DNA of 39,640 bases from assembly GCA_028681275.1 (NCBI GenBank), contig JAQUIV010000005.1, positions 1 through 39,640 on the forward strand. Direction: 5' to 3'. Positions 16,128 through 23,176 of this stretch are shown here, one piece after another. Position numbers and translations under genes: made by a program. The notes beneath the pieces were generated by a model. It ran no database searches, had not been told where the DNA came from, and saw only the letters and a list, made by a program, of their open reading frames with translations. Numbering within the stretch: position 1 is the stretch's first letter; each line of letters starts with the position of its first letter. This stretch comes from Aliarcobacter sp. (GTDB taxonomy: Bacteria; Campylobacterota; Campylobacteria; Campylobacterales; Arcobacteraceae).

Positions 16128-17026
16128 AAAAACTTATTATTCTTTTATTATTTATTTTTAGTTTTCTAAATGCCGATATTACTCAATATTTTCCAAAACT
16201 AGAGGGAAGAGTTATTGACCAAGCAAATATGCTAAGCCCTGATGTAAAAAAAGATATTGATGCCATATTAAAAAAACATGAAAAAGAGACTTCGAATCAG
16301 ATTGTAGTTGTTATTTTAAATTCATTAAATGGTTATACAATAGAAGATTTTTCTTATCAACTTGGAAGATTTTGGGGAATTGGACAAAAAGATAAAAATA
16401 ATGGTGTTTTACTTGTTGTTTCAAAGGAAGATAGAAAAATACGAATAGAAGTTGGTTATGGACTTGAAGGTGCATTAACTGATAAAATTTCCCATGAAAT
16501 AATAAACTACACAATAAAACCAAATTTTAAAGCAAACCAATATGAATTGGGAATTTTAAAAGCTGTAAATGAAATAATGGCTGCAATAAAAGGTGAATAT
16601 GTAGGAAAAGAGAGAGCTGAAAATTTTAATGATCCAATAAATGGCTTTATTCCATTAGGATTTTTTGGATTAGTATTTTTATCAATAATTATAAATAGTG
16701 GTTCAAAAAAAATAAAAAATAAATTTTTATATAAAACTAGTAAATCATCTTTAATTTCATCATTTTTCGCTTTTTTTACATTTGTTATATCTGAAGCCTT
16801 TACAACTTACAACTTCTTTTTTGCAATAATTATTTTTGTTGTTGTATTTATTTTTAATTATGTGCTTACAAAAAATGTTGATTTCAACAAACTCTCTTCA
16901 AAAGAGTATACTGGTTCATCTGGATTTGGAGGATTTGGTTCATCTTCGTCTTCAAGTGGCGATTTTGGTGGATTCTCTGGTGGTGGAGGAAGTTTTGGAG
17001 GAGGAGGCGCAAGTGGCGACTGGTAA
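16124..17026 (+). CDS. TPM domain protein (YgcG family)
   Basis: 300 residues: signal peptide (first about 17), TPM domain with GRVIDQANMLSPDVKKDID, QIVVVILNSLNGYTIEDFS, and KDNGVLLV-type KNNGVLLVVSKEDRKIRIEV followed by GYGLEGALTD. Two or three membrane helices follow around 180-245. The tail is Ser/Gly-only (SSSSSSGDFGGFSGGGGSFG), as in most LemA-linked YgcG proteins. The operon and topology suggest an envelope complex with LemA. The glycine codons of the tail also form the ribosome binding site of the next gene. Confidence 0.88.
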   Translation: MKKLIILLLFIFSFLNADITQYFPKLEGRVIDQANMLSPDVKKDIDAILKKHEKETSNQIVVVILNSLNGYTIEDFSYQLGRFWGIGQKDKNNGVLLVVSKEDRKIRIEVGYGLEGALTDKISHEIINYTIKPNFKANQYELGILKAVNEIMAAIKGEYVGKERAENFNDPINGFIPLGFFGLVFLSIIINSGSKKIKNKFLYKTSKSSLISSFFAFFTFVISEAFTTYNFFFAIIIFVVVFIFNYVLTKNVDFNKLSSKEYTGSSGFGGFGSSSSSSGDFGGFSGGGGSFGGGGASGDW

Positions 17027-17690
17027 AAAAACAATAATTTTTGATTTAGATGGAACACTTATAGATTCTTTAGAGGATATTGCTGTTTGTATGAATCAAG
17101 TTTTACAAGAGTTAAATCTTCCTATTCATAAAATGAATGATTATAAATATTTTGTGGGAGGAGGAATTTCTGTTTTAGTTGAAAACTCATTAAATGCTTT
17201 AAATAAAGAGATTGGTGAAGAATTAAAACAAAAAGTAACCCAAAGATTTAAAGAGATTTATGACCAAAAACTTCATGCTAAAACAAAACCTTATGAAGGA
17301 ATTTATGAGTTATTGGATGAACTTACGAAATTAGATTGTAATATTGGGATTTTATCAAACAAACCCCATGAATTTACCCTTGCTTATGCAAATAGTCTAT
17401 TTTCAAAATATTCTATTCCACAAATTCACGGACAAAAATCTGATGTCCCTAAAAAACCAGACCCAATTGCAGCAATTACAATTGCAAATAGTTTTAACAC
17501 TCCTTGTGAAAAAACTTATTTTGTAGGTGATACAATGGTTGATATGCAAACAGCTGTAAATGCAAATATGATTGGAATTGGTGTTTTATGGGGATTTAGA
17601 GATGAAAAAGAGTTAATGGAAAATGGCGCAAGTTTTGTTGTAAAACACCCTTTAGATATTTTAGAAATAATAAAAACTGGATGTAATTAA
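17013..17690 (+). CDS. gph: HAD phosphatase, phosphoglycolate phosphatase-like
   Basis: 225 residues of the haloacid dehalogenase superfamily. The nucleophile motif is IIFDLDGTLIDSLED at the N-terminus, motif II is around GILSNKPHE, motif III Lys is in VPKKPDP, and motif IV is FVGDTMVDMQTAVNA. The helical cap between motifs I and II fits phosphoglycolate phosphatase. The ORF track opens at 16836, but that part is a shadow of the TPM gene. GTG at 17013 follows an ideal GGAGGAGG and gives a normal N-terminus, with a 14-base overlap with the TPM gene. The substrate is inferred. Confidence 0.88.
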   Translation: MATGKKTIIFDLDGTLIDSLEDIAVCMNQVLQELNLPIHKMNDYKYFVGGGISVLVENSLNALNKEIGEELKQKVTQRFKEIYDQKLHAKTKPYEGIYELLDELTKLDCNIGILSNKPHEFTLAYANSLFSKYSIPQIHGQKSDVPKKPDPIAAITIANSFNTPCEKTYFVGDTMVDMQTAVNANMIGIGVLWGFRDEKELMENGASFVVKHPLDILEIIKTGCN

Positions 17691-17936
17691 ATGGGAGACA
17701 TTTATAAAACTGTAAGCTGTCAATTTTATGATGAATTGGAAGCTTTAGCAGTAAAAAAAATCAAATCAACAATTTTTTATATGGATAATGAAAATGAAAA
17801 AAGCATTGAAGATATAATAGTTGATTTTAAAACAAAAAATAAAGAAGAGTTTTTAATCCTCGGTAATGGAACTCAAATTCGACTAGATAAAATTATAAAA
17901 ATAAATGAAATAACTCCCTCTAATATGAAATGTTAG
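17691..17936 (+). CDS. rof: Rho-binding antiterminator (ROF family)
   Basis: 81 residues. The family pattern is visible: YKTVSCQFYDELEALAVKK, then DIIVDFKTKNKEEFLILGNG and TQIRLDKIIKI. ROF/YaeO binds the transcription terminator Rho and blocks Rho-dependent termination in E. coli, adopting an Sm-like beta barrel. The ATG directly abuts the gph stop codon, so it is the last gene of the lemA operon. The activity here is inferred from the family. Confidence 0.82.
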   Translation: MGDIYKTVSCQFYDELEALAVKKIKSTIFYMDNENEKSIEDIIVDFKTKNKEEFLILGNGTQIRLDKIIKINEITPSNMKC

Positions 17937-18011
17937 ATTAATCTTCTCTGAAAAAATTGTATTTATAATAAAATCAAATAACAATATAATTATTTTGAGC
18001 AGTAACTATTG

Positions 18012-18017
18012 TATAAT
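18012..18017 (+). promoter_or_regulatory. -10 box of the glycine-zipper gene
   Basis: TATAAT lies 21 bases before the start codon. The transcript would have a very short leader carrying just the AAGGAAG ribosome site. Confidence 0.5.
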
Positions 18018-18038
18018 TCGCAAAAAAGGAAGTTGGAT

Positions 18039-18359
18039 ATGAAAAAAATTAATTTAATTCTTGCATTATTAACAACTGCAACATTATCATTTGCTCAAAA
18101 TATTGATGGTAGTGCAGTAGTTGGAAGTATGATTGGAGCAGGAGTTGGTTCTGCTGTTGGTTCTGCTGTTGGTGGAAAAGAGGGAGCTATTATTGGTGGT
18201 GGAGCTGGTGGAGCATTAGGTGCAGCAGCTGGTTCAAGTCAAGAAACAACAAGTAATGATAGAAGAGAACCTACTTATAGAGATGGTTATAGAAATGATT
18301 ATAATGAACACCATGACAATGGAAAACACAAAGGTCATCATAAAAAGAAACATGATTAA
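18039..18359 (+). CDS. glycine-zipper outer-membrane-type protein
   Basis: 106 residues with a signal peptide (MKKINLILALLTTATLSFAQ) and a glycine-zipper segment (VVGSMIGAGVGSAVGSAVGG, then AIIGGGAGGALGAAAGSS). The polar tail ends in a His/Lys run. Glycine-zipper proteins pack in membranes, but this protein's role is unknown. The ORF track starts at 18009. The ATG at 18039, with AAGGAAG upstream and a full signal peptide, is the correct start. The His-rich tail could bind metal, which is speculation. Confidence 0.8.
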   Translation: MKKINLILALLTTATLSFAQNIDGSAVVGSMIGAGVGSAVGSAVGGKEGAIIGGGAGGALGAAAGSSQETTSNDRREPTYRDGYRNDYNEHHDNGKHKGHHKKKHD

Positions 18360-18441
18360 TAATAAACTTAGAATTTCATGTTGATAGACCAAAAATCAAT
18401 CTAAATATTCACAAAAAGTTTACTCACTAAAATCAAACAAC

Positions 18442-18483
18442 AGTAAGTAGAAGATAAATTAGAAATATTTTCTTCTACTTGCT
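18442..18483 (+). terminator. terminator after the glycine-zipper gene
   Basis: AGTAAGTAGAAGA and TCTTCTACTTGCT pair over 13 bp (one G-T) around a 16-base A/T loop, followed by CTATTTTTATT. The loop is long, so efficiency is uncertain. Confidence 0.5.
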
Positions 18484-18505
18484 CTATTTTTATTAATTCG
18501 AAAGG

Positions 18506-18532
18506 TTGTATATGCAACTATTGCATATACAA
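18506..18532. promoter_or_regulatory. perfect palindromic operator for the MarR regulator
   Basis: TTGTATATGCAA-CTA-TTGCATATACAA is a perfect 12-bp inverted repeat ending 13 bases before the marR start codon. Its size, symmetry and TTGCAA-type core fit a MarR dimer site. Binding here would block ribosome or polymerase access to the marR-efflux operon, giving autoregulation. Confidence 0.75.
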
Positions 18533-18545
18533 TTAAAGGATTAAT

Positions 18546-18974
18546 ATGTTTTATGAATTAGAAAAATCACTGGGGTTTAAAATAAACCAAACAGCAAATA
18601 AACTAAATAACAAATACAATCAATTACTTCAGTCTTTTGATATTGCTCCTGAACAAAGGGCAACTTTGGAGATTATCAAATATGAAGCAGATGTAAACCA
18701 AACAAAAATTGCAAATATTTTGGGAAAAGACAAAACAACTATTAGTAGAACTTTAAATACTTTAGAAAATAAAAATCTTATTACAAAATCACAAATAGAT
18801 AAAAGAACAAATTTAATTCAACTAACACAAAAAGGTGAAGATATTTTAAATAATAGTTTTTCTAGCGTTAAAGATTTTAGAAAAAAACTAACTTCAAACT
18901 TAAGTGAAGAGGAGATAAATCAACTTGTTTCTCTTCTTGAAAAAGTTGCTTTAAGTGTGGAAAAAGAGTCATGA
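18546..18974 (+). CDS. MarR family transcriptional regulator
   Basis: 142 residues of winged-helix MarR type: dimer helices at both ends, recognition helix in TKIANILGKDKTTISRTLNT and the wing DKRTNLIQLTQKGED. MarR proteins usually repress an adjacent pump and release DNA on binding small aromatic ligands. Its stop overlaps the start of the efflux gene by four bases, and a perfect palindrome lies directly upstream, so it most likely represses itself and the pump. AAAGGA precedes the ATG. Confidence 0.92.
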   Translation: MFYELEKSLGFKINQTANKLNNKYNQLLQSFDIAPEQRATLEIIKYEADVNQTKIANILGKDKTTISRTLNTLENKNLITKSQIDKRTNLIQLTQKGEDILNNSFSSVKDFRKKLTSNLSEEEINQLVSLLEKVALSVEKES

Positions 18975-20128
18975 AAAAAAGTATTAATCACTTATATTTA
19001 ATAGTTCTTTTATCTATTTTATCTTCAGTTGCTCCAATGGGAGTGGATACATATTTGCCATCAATTCCTGATATTGCCTCATCTTTTAGCGTAAGTATTG
19101 AGAAAATCGAGTTATCTTTATCTATATTTTTAATTGGATTTTCTATTGGACAAATATTTGGAGGACCAATTTCTGACCGATATGGAAGAAAAATGAGTTC
19201 AGTTTATGGACTTTTAGGATTTGCATTTTTTAGTTTTGTAATTATCTTTAGTACAACTATTTATGAATTATGGATTTTTAGATTTTTTGAAGCTTTTAGT
19301 GGTGGAATTGTAGTTGTAAATGCAGCGGCTGCTGTGCGAGACAGATTTCATGGAACGGAAGCTGCAAAAGTATTTTCTCTTATTGGAATGGTAAGAAGTT
19401 TTGCACCACTTGTTGCTCCTGCAATTGGAGCTTTTATTATTCATTTTTATTCATGGGAAGCAGTTTTTATATTTTTAACTCTTTATGCTTTAATAGTTGC
19501 TTTTTTTATATACAAAGATTTAGAAGAGAGTTACACCTATACTAAACAAAATGTTTTTGAATCATATAAAATAGTATTAAGTCACAAAACAGCTTTAAAA
19601 GCAATGCTTACACTTGGTCTTAGTTTTGGTGGATTTTTTATAATTATTGCAAAAACCTCTTTTATTTATATAGAATATTTCAAAATATCAACTGATTATT
19701 TCCCTTTTTTCTTTGGGATTAATTTTATTATTTTGATGTTTATGATAAAAATAAATGTAAATCTACTGAAAAAACATTCAGCAGTAGATCTTGTAAAAGG
19801 AGCTGTTTTAGTACAAATTATTGCAGGTGGATTATTTGCTTTAAATTCTTCTAATATTTCAATCATTTTAACGATGATTTTAATAGCCTCTTATTTAAGT
19901 ATGATGGCATTTATTTTTGGAAATTGTATGGCTTTAACATTGGAACATTTTCCAAAAAATGCAGGAGTTGCATCAGGTGTTGTGGGAGTTTTCCAATTTG
20001 GACTAGGAGCTATTACCTCATCTATTGCATTAAGTTTCCATGATGGGACTTTTTTCCCAATAGGTTTAAGTATTTGTTTGATTTCTATTATGGCTTTTTT
20101 TGTTATAAGAACTTATAAAAATGTATAA
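18971..20128 (+). CDS. Bcr/CflA family drug efflux MFS transporter
   Basis: 385 residues with twelve membrane helices. The family start SSVAPMGVDTYLPSIPDIAS, the loop IGQIFGGPISDRYGRKMSS and RFFEAFSGGIVVVNAAAAVR in helix 4-5 are diagnostic of the Bcr/CflA proton-driven drug exporters. The substrate is not predictable. The gene is translationally coupled to the MarR gene (ATGA overlap), so the substrate is probably related to the MarR ligand. The stop codon sits inside a shared terminator. Confidence 0.9.
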   Translation: MKKSINHLYLIVLLSILSSVAPMGVDTYLPSIPDIASSFSVSIEKIELSLSIFLIGFSIGQIFGGPISDRYGRKMSSVYGLLGFAFFSFVIIFSTTIYELWIFRFFEAFSGGIVVVNAAAAVRDRFHGTEAAKVFSLIGMVRSFAPLVAPAIGAFIIHFYSWEAVFIFLTLYALIVAFFIYKDLEESYTYTKQNVFESYKIVLSHKTALKAMLTLGLSFGGFFIIIAKTSFIYIEYFKISTDYFPFFFGINFIILMFMIKINVNLLKKHSAVDLVKGAVLVQIIAGGLFALNSSNISIILTMILIASYLSMMAFIFGNCMALTLEHFPKNAGVASGVVGVFQFGLGAITSSIALSFHDGTFFPIGLSICLISIMAFFVIRTYKNV

Positions 20129-20150
20129 AAGATTTCTCTTTTATACATTT
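20119..20150. terminator. bidirectional terminator after the Bcr/CflA gene
   Basis: AAATGTATAAAAGA-TTTC-TCTTTTATACATTT is a perfect 14-bp stem spanning the efflux stop codon and ending just before the convergent gene's stop. It has T-rich flanks on both strands. Confidence 0.75.
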
Positions 20151-20153
20151 GTT

Positions 20154-20537
20154 TTATATATCTAATTCGAAAAAACTCTCTTCAACTTTTTCATATTTTG
20201 CAACAGAACAAGTGATTTTTATTGCATTTTCGTAATCTTTGAACTCTTCTATAAATAATTTTTGTAGCTTCTCAACTTCAACTGCTCTAAAAATAAAATA
20301 ACCTAAAACATCAGTTCCCCTTGAACCTGTTTTTTCAATTCCAAAACTGTCAAATTTCCAATCAATTCCCCTTGAAAAAAAGAAAACTTCTGTTAATCTT
20401 TTTTCTAACTCTTCTCTTACTTTATTATCATATGCTTTTAAATGTACGAAAAAAGCCACATTTGTATTAAATTGTGATTGTACTAATTTTTCTTGTTCAG
20501 CTGTTATTGGTTTTTCTATAATATTTGTATTGCTCAT
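20154..20537 (-). CDS. conserved-looking hypothetical protein
   Basis: 127 residues, not recognised. It has no signal peptide or membrane segment. The sequence alternates predicted helix and strand (VAFFVHLKAYDNKVREELEK, DVLGYFIFRAVEVEKLQKLF), as in a small alpha/beta ferredoxin-like fold. There are two aromatic stretches (VFFFSRGIDWKF, SFFELDI) and one Cys. It has its own promoter-like TATAAT on the minus strand (20570-20565) and an AGGAAG ribosome site, and is read alone. No function can be offered. Confidence 0.7.
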   Translation of the reverse strand: MSNTNIIEKPITAEQEKLVQSQFNTNVAFFVHLKAYDNKVREELEKRLTEVFFFSRGIDWKFDSFGIEKTGSRGTDVLGYFIFRAVEVEKLQKLFIEEFKDYENAIKITCSVAKYEKVEESFFELDI

Positions 20538-20564
20538 ATTAAAATGCTTCCTATTTTTTCTCTT

Positions 20565-20570
20565 ATTATA
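20565..20570 (-). promoter_or_regulatory. -10 box of the 127-residue hypothetical gene
   Basis: TATAAT on the minus strand, 28 bases before the start codon, with no clear -35 match. Confidence 0.4.
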
Positions 20571-20612
20571 GTAAACTATTTTAAAATAAAGCTTGTATTA
20601 ATAATTTACATC

Positions 20613-20618
20613 TATAAT
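20613..20618 (+). promoter_or_regulatory. -10 box of the hemerythrin gene
   Basis: TATAAT lies 32 bases before the start codon of the double hemerythrin gene. The ribosome site AAGGG follows near 20641. Confidence 0.45.
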
Positions 20619-20649
20619 TAAAACTATCTAAAACAATTCAAGGGTTTTC

Positions 20650-21495
20650 ATGGACAATTACATAAATTCAAATGCTATTATTTGGAAATCTGAATACAAT
20701 ATCAGTAATTTCAAAATTGATAAAGAACACCAAAAACTTTTCACAATAGCAAGAGAAGCTATGAATATTTCAAAACTAAAAGACGATAAAGAAGTAAAAA
20801 ATAGATTAAAAGAGATTATTACAAAACTTTTCGAATATGTTGGAACTCACTTTTCAAATGAACAAAAATATATGGAAGAGATAGATTATCCAGAATTAGA
20901 AAATCACAAAATTCTTCATAAAAATATGTTAACTATGCTTACAAATTTGATTTCAGAACTAAATAAATTGGAATTAGAAGATATTGAAAAACTACTTTTT
21001 AATTTTATTGAAGAGTATTTTATAAGACATATAGTTTTAGAAGATAAAAAAATCCAATTATGGAATACTTCCCTTGAAGATTTAAAAAAGAATTTTGGTT
21101 GGAAAGAGATTTATAGTGTTGGAAATGTAGAAATTGATAAAGAACATAAAAAACTTTTTGATATTGCCCAAGATGCTTTTACGCAAGTTGAAGAGACTCA
21201 AAGAAATGCAAAAATCAAAGAAGTTTTAACTGAACTATATACTTATATGAAAACCCACTTTAAACATGAAGAGAAGTTTATGAAAGAGCTAAACTATCCA
21301 TTACTTGAAGAACATAAAATATTACATCACAATATAATTGAAAAAATAAACACTTTTATAAAACAATTACCGAACATGGAAGAAAGCATTTTTGAAAAAG
21401 AGTTAGCAAAAATTATAGATATTGCACTTGTTCATCATATTATTCAAGAAGATAGAAAAATCATCGCTTGGTCAAAATCAAATTTACAGAAATAA
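20650..21495 (+). CDS. bacteriohemerythrin with two tandem domains
   Basis: 281 residues forming two complete hemerythrin four-helix bundles. Diiron ligands by position are H27, H67, E71, H86, H90, H127, D132 in the first, and H166, H203, E207, H222, H226, H263, D268 in the second. All seven ligands are present in each. Hemerythrins bind O2 reversibly, and in microaerophiles they have been linked to oxygen delivery or protection of iron-sulfur enzymes. Most bacterial single-function hemerythrins have one domain of about 130-150 residues, so this is a duplication. It is cytoplasmic and transcribed alone. Confidence 0.93.
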   Translation: MDNYINSNAIIWKSEYNISNFKIDKEHQKLFTIAREAMNISKLKDDKEVKNRLKEIITKLFEYVGTHFSNEQKYMEEIDYPELENHKILHKNMLTMLTNLISELNKLELEDIEKLLFNFIEEYFIRHIVLEDKKIQLWNTSLEDLKKNFGWKEIYSVGNVEIDKEHKKLFDIAQDAFTQVEETQRNAKIKEVLTELYTYMKTHFKHEEKFMKELNYPLLEEHKILHHNIIEKINTFIKQLPNMEESIFEKELAKIIDIALVHHIIQEDRKIIAWSKSNLQK

Positions 21496-21499
21496 ATAG

Positions 21500-21505
21500 T
21501 ATAAT
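21500..21505 (+). promoter_or_regulatory. -10 box of the small secreted protein gene
   Basis: TATAAT immediately after the hemerythrin stop codon, 33 bases before the next ATG. The following gene therefore probably has its own promoter. Confidence 0.45.
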
Positions 21506-21537
21506 CCCGAAATTATTTAAAAATAAAAAGGAAAATT

Positions 21538-21888
21538 ATGAAAAAAATCATTATCGCATCTGTTATATCTATTTCAGCACTTTTTGCATTTGATATGGGT
21601 GGAGCTTTAAAAAATGCTGGAACAAATGTAGGAACTGCTGCATTAAACGGTAATACAGATACAAAATCACTAACAAAAACAGCTGGTGAATCTTTAGGTG
21701 TAACTCCTGAAGCATTAGGAAATAAACTTGCAACTACTGTAAAATCAAATAATACAACTGTTTCATCTATGGATAAAGCAAAAGATTTATGTACTCAAGC
21801 TTCAGCTGTACAATCTGTTGCAAATCTTAGTAGTGACCTTGTAAAACAAGCTATTTCAGTTTGTTCTGAAAAAGTAATGGCAAAATAA
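21538..21888 (+). CDS. small secreted protein of unknown function
   Basis: 116 residues, not recognised. A clear signal peptide (KKIIIASVISISALFAFD) leads to a mature region of about 98 residues rich in Ala, Thr, Ser and Asn. Two cysteines, in DLCTQASAV and AISVCSEKVMAK, could form a disulfide bond in the periplasm. AAAAGGAAAA precedes the ATG. A strong hairpin follows. No function is proposed. Confidence 0.75.
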   Translation: MKKIIIASVISISALFAFDMGGALKNAGTNVGTAALNGNTDTKSLTKTAGESLGVTPEALGNKLATTVKSNNTTVSSMDKAKDLCTQASAVQSVANLSSDLVKQAISVCSEKVMAK

Positions 21889-21904
21889 TCCCACTTAAAA
21901 ATTA

Positions 21905-21933
21905 AAAGATAAAAGGATTATCCTTTTATCTTT
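21905..21933 (+). terminator. terminator after the small secreted protein gene
   Basis: AAAGATAAAAGGA-TTA-TCCTTTTATCTTT is a perfect 13-bp stem followed by CTTCTT. Confidence 0.7.
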
Positions 21934-21946
21934 CTTCTTGGCATAT

Positions 21947-21963
21947 ATTAATATTTTATTAAT
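21947..21963. promoter_or_regulatory. inverted repeat before the RND efflux operon
   Basis: ATTAATA-TTT-TATTAAT is a perfect 7-bp dyad about 45 bases upstream of the adaptor start. It is all A/T, so chance is possible. It is the only operator-like element in the efflux promoter region. Confidence 0.25.
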
Positions 21964-22006
21964 AAAGATAGTATACAATCTATAAATTTATAATGAAGGC
22001 TTAATA

Positions 22007-23152
22007 GTGCTACAACAATCTAAACTCTTTATTTTTATAACAGCTTCATGGATAATACTAAGTGGTTGCGAAGAAAAAATTTCAACTAATACTAAACCAA
22101 ATCCAACTATCGAAGTTGGTGTTATTTCAGTTCAAGAACAAGCAATCCCTTTACAACAAGAGTTAAGTGGTAGAGTAAAAGCAAAATTAGTATCAGAAGT
22201 AAGACCACAAATTAGTGGAATCATAACTAAACAACTTTTTACTGAAGGGAGTTTTGTAAACCAAGGTGAAATCTTATATCAAATTGATTCAGCAACTTAT
22301 CAAGCCAATTTCTTCCAAGCGAAAGCTTCACTTGAAAGTGCAAAAGTAACTGCAATAAACGCAAAAAATAAAAGTCAAAGATATGATGAATTATTAAAAT
22401 TTGATGGTACTTCAAAACAAGAAGCAGAAGATGCAAAAGCTGTATATCTTCAAGCAGAAGCTTTAGTTGAAGAGAAAAAAGCAAATCTTGAAAGTGCTAA
22501 AATTGATTTAGAACGAACAAATATCAAAGCCCCTATTTCTGGATATATTAGTATTTCAAATGTAACAAAAGGTGCTTTAATATCAGCAAATCAAACTGAA
22601 GCCCTAGCAACTATTAGAGATACAAGCAGTGTTTATGTTGATGTAAGCCAATCAAATACTCAACTTCTAGCTTTACGAAAACTTTTAAACCAAGAGAATA
22701 TCAAAAAAGGAAATACTGAAGTATCTCTAACTTTAAGTGATGGAACTCTTTATGAACACAAAGGTGAACTTCAACTTCAAGAAATTGCAGTTGATGAAAG
22801 TACAGGTTCTGTAACTCTTAGAGCTTTATTTCCAAATGAAAAAGGTATTTTATTACCAGGAATGTTTCTAAAAGCAACGGTTCAAGGAGCGATTGATAAT
22901 AAAGCCTTTTTATTACCTCAACAAGCAGTTTCAAGGGATGCAAAAGCAAATCCAATTATTACTTTAGTACAAGAAGATAATTCAGTTAAAAAACAAATAG
23001 TTACTATTGAAAGAGCCATTGGAAACAAATGGTTAATAACAAGTGGAATTAACAATAGTGACAAAATTGTTATTGAGGGTTTAAATAAAATCAATGAAAA
23101 AAGCAAAGTAAATCCAGTGGATGTAAGTAGTAAATATGTTGAAAACAAATAA
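22007..23152 (+). CDS. RND efflux periplasmic adaptor lipoprotein (AcrA/MexA type)
   Basis: 381 residues. The signal sequence ends in a lipobox (ILSGC, Cys at about 21), anchoring it to the inner membrane. Membrane fusion protein features follow in order: LSGRVKAKLVSEVRPQISGI and ILYQIDSATYQA (lipoyl half), an alpha hairpin (about 100-165), NIKAPISGYIS (second lipoyl half), and the C-terminal beta domains with PGMFLKATVQG. The start is GTG at 22007 with GAAGG eight bases upstream. It is the first gene of a complete tripartite efflux operon. Confidence 0.93.
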   Translation: MLQQSKLFIFITASWIILSGCEEKISTNTKPNPTIEVGVISVQEQAIPLQQELSGRVKAKLVSEVRPQISGIITKQLFTEGSFVNQGEILYQIDSATYQANFFQAKASLESAKVTAINAKNKSQRYDELLKFDGTSKQEAEDAKAVYLQAEALVEEKKANLESAKIDLERTNIKAPISGYISISNVTKGALISANQTEALATIRDTSSVYVDVSQSNTQLLALRKLLNQENIKKGNTEVSLTLSDGTLYEHKGELQLQEIAVDESTGSVTLRALFPNEKGILLPGMFLKATVQGAIDNKAFLLPQQAVSRDAKANPIITLVQEDNSVKKQIVTIERAIGNKWLITSGINNSDKIVIEGLNKINEKSKVNPVDVSSKYVENK

Positions 23153-23176
23153 TAAAAGTGCCCAAAAAGGTCTAAA

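Noticed and set aside
16836-17012. Upstream 59-codon extension of the HAD phosphatase ORF
   Set aside because: It is the TPM gene read in another frame. The GTG at 17013 with an ideal ribosome site gives a normal HAD N-terminus.
18115-18236. GGT/GCT-rich repeats as a possible DNA repeat array
   Set aside because: They are codons of the glycine-zipper protein, in frame and without a regular unit.
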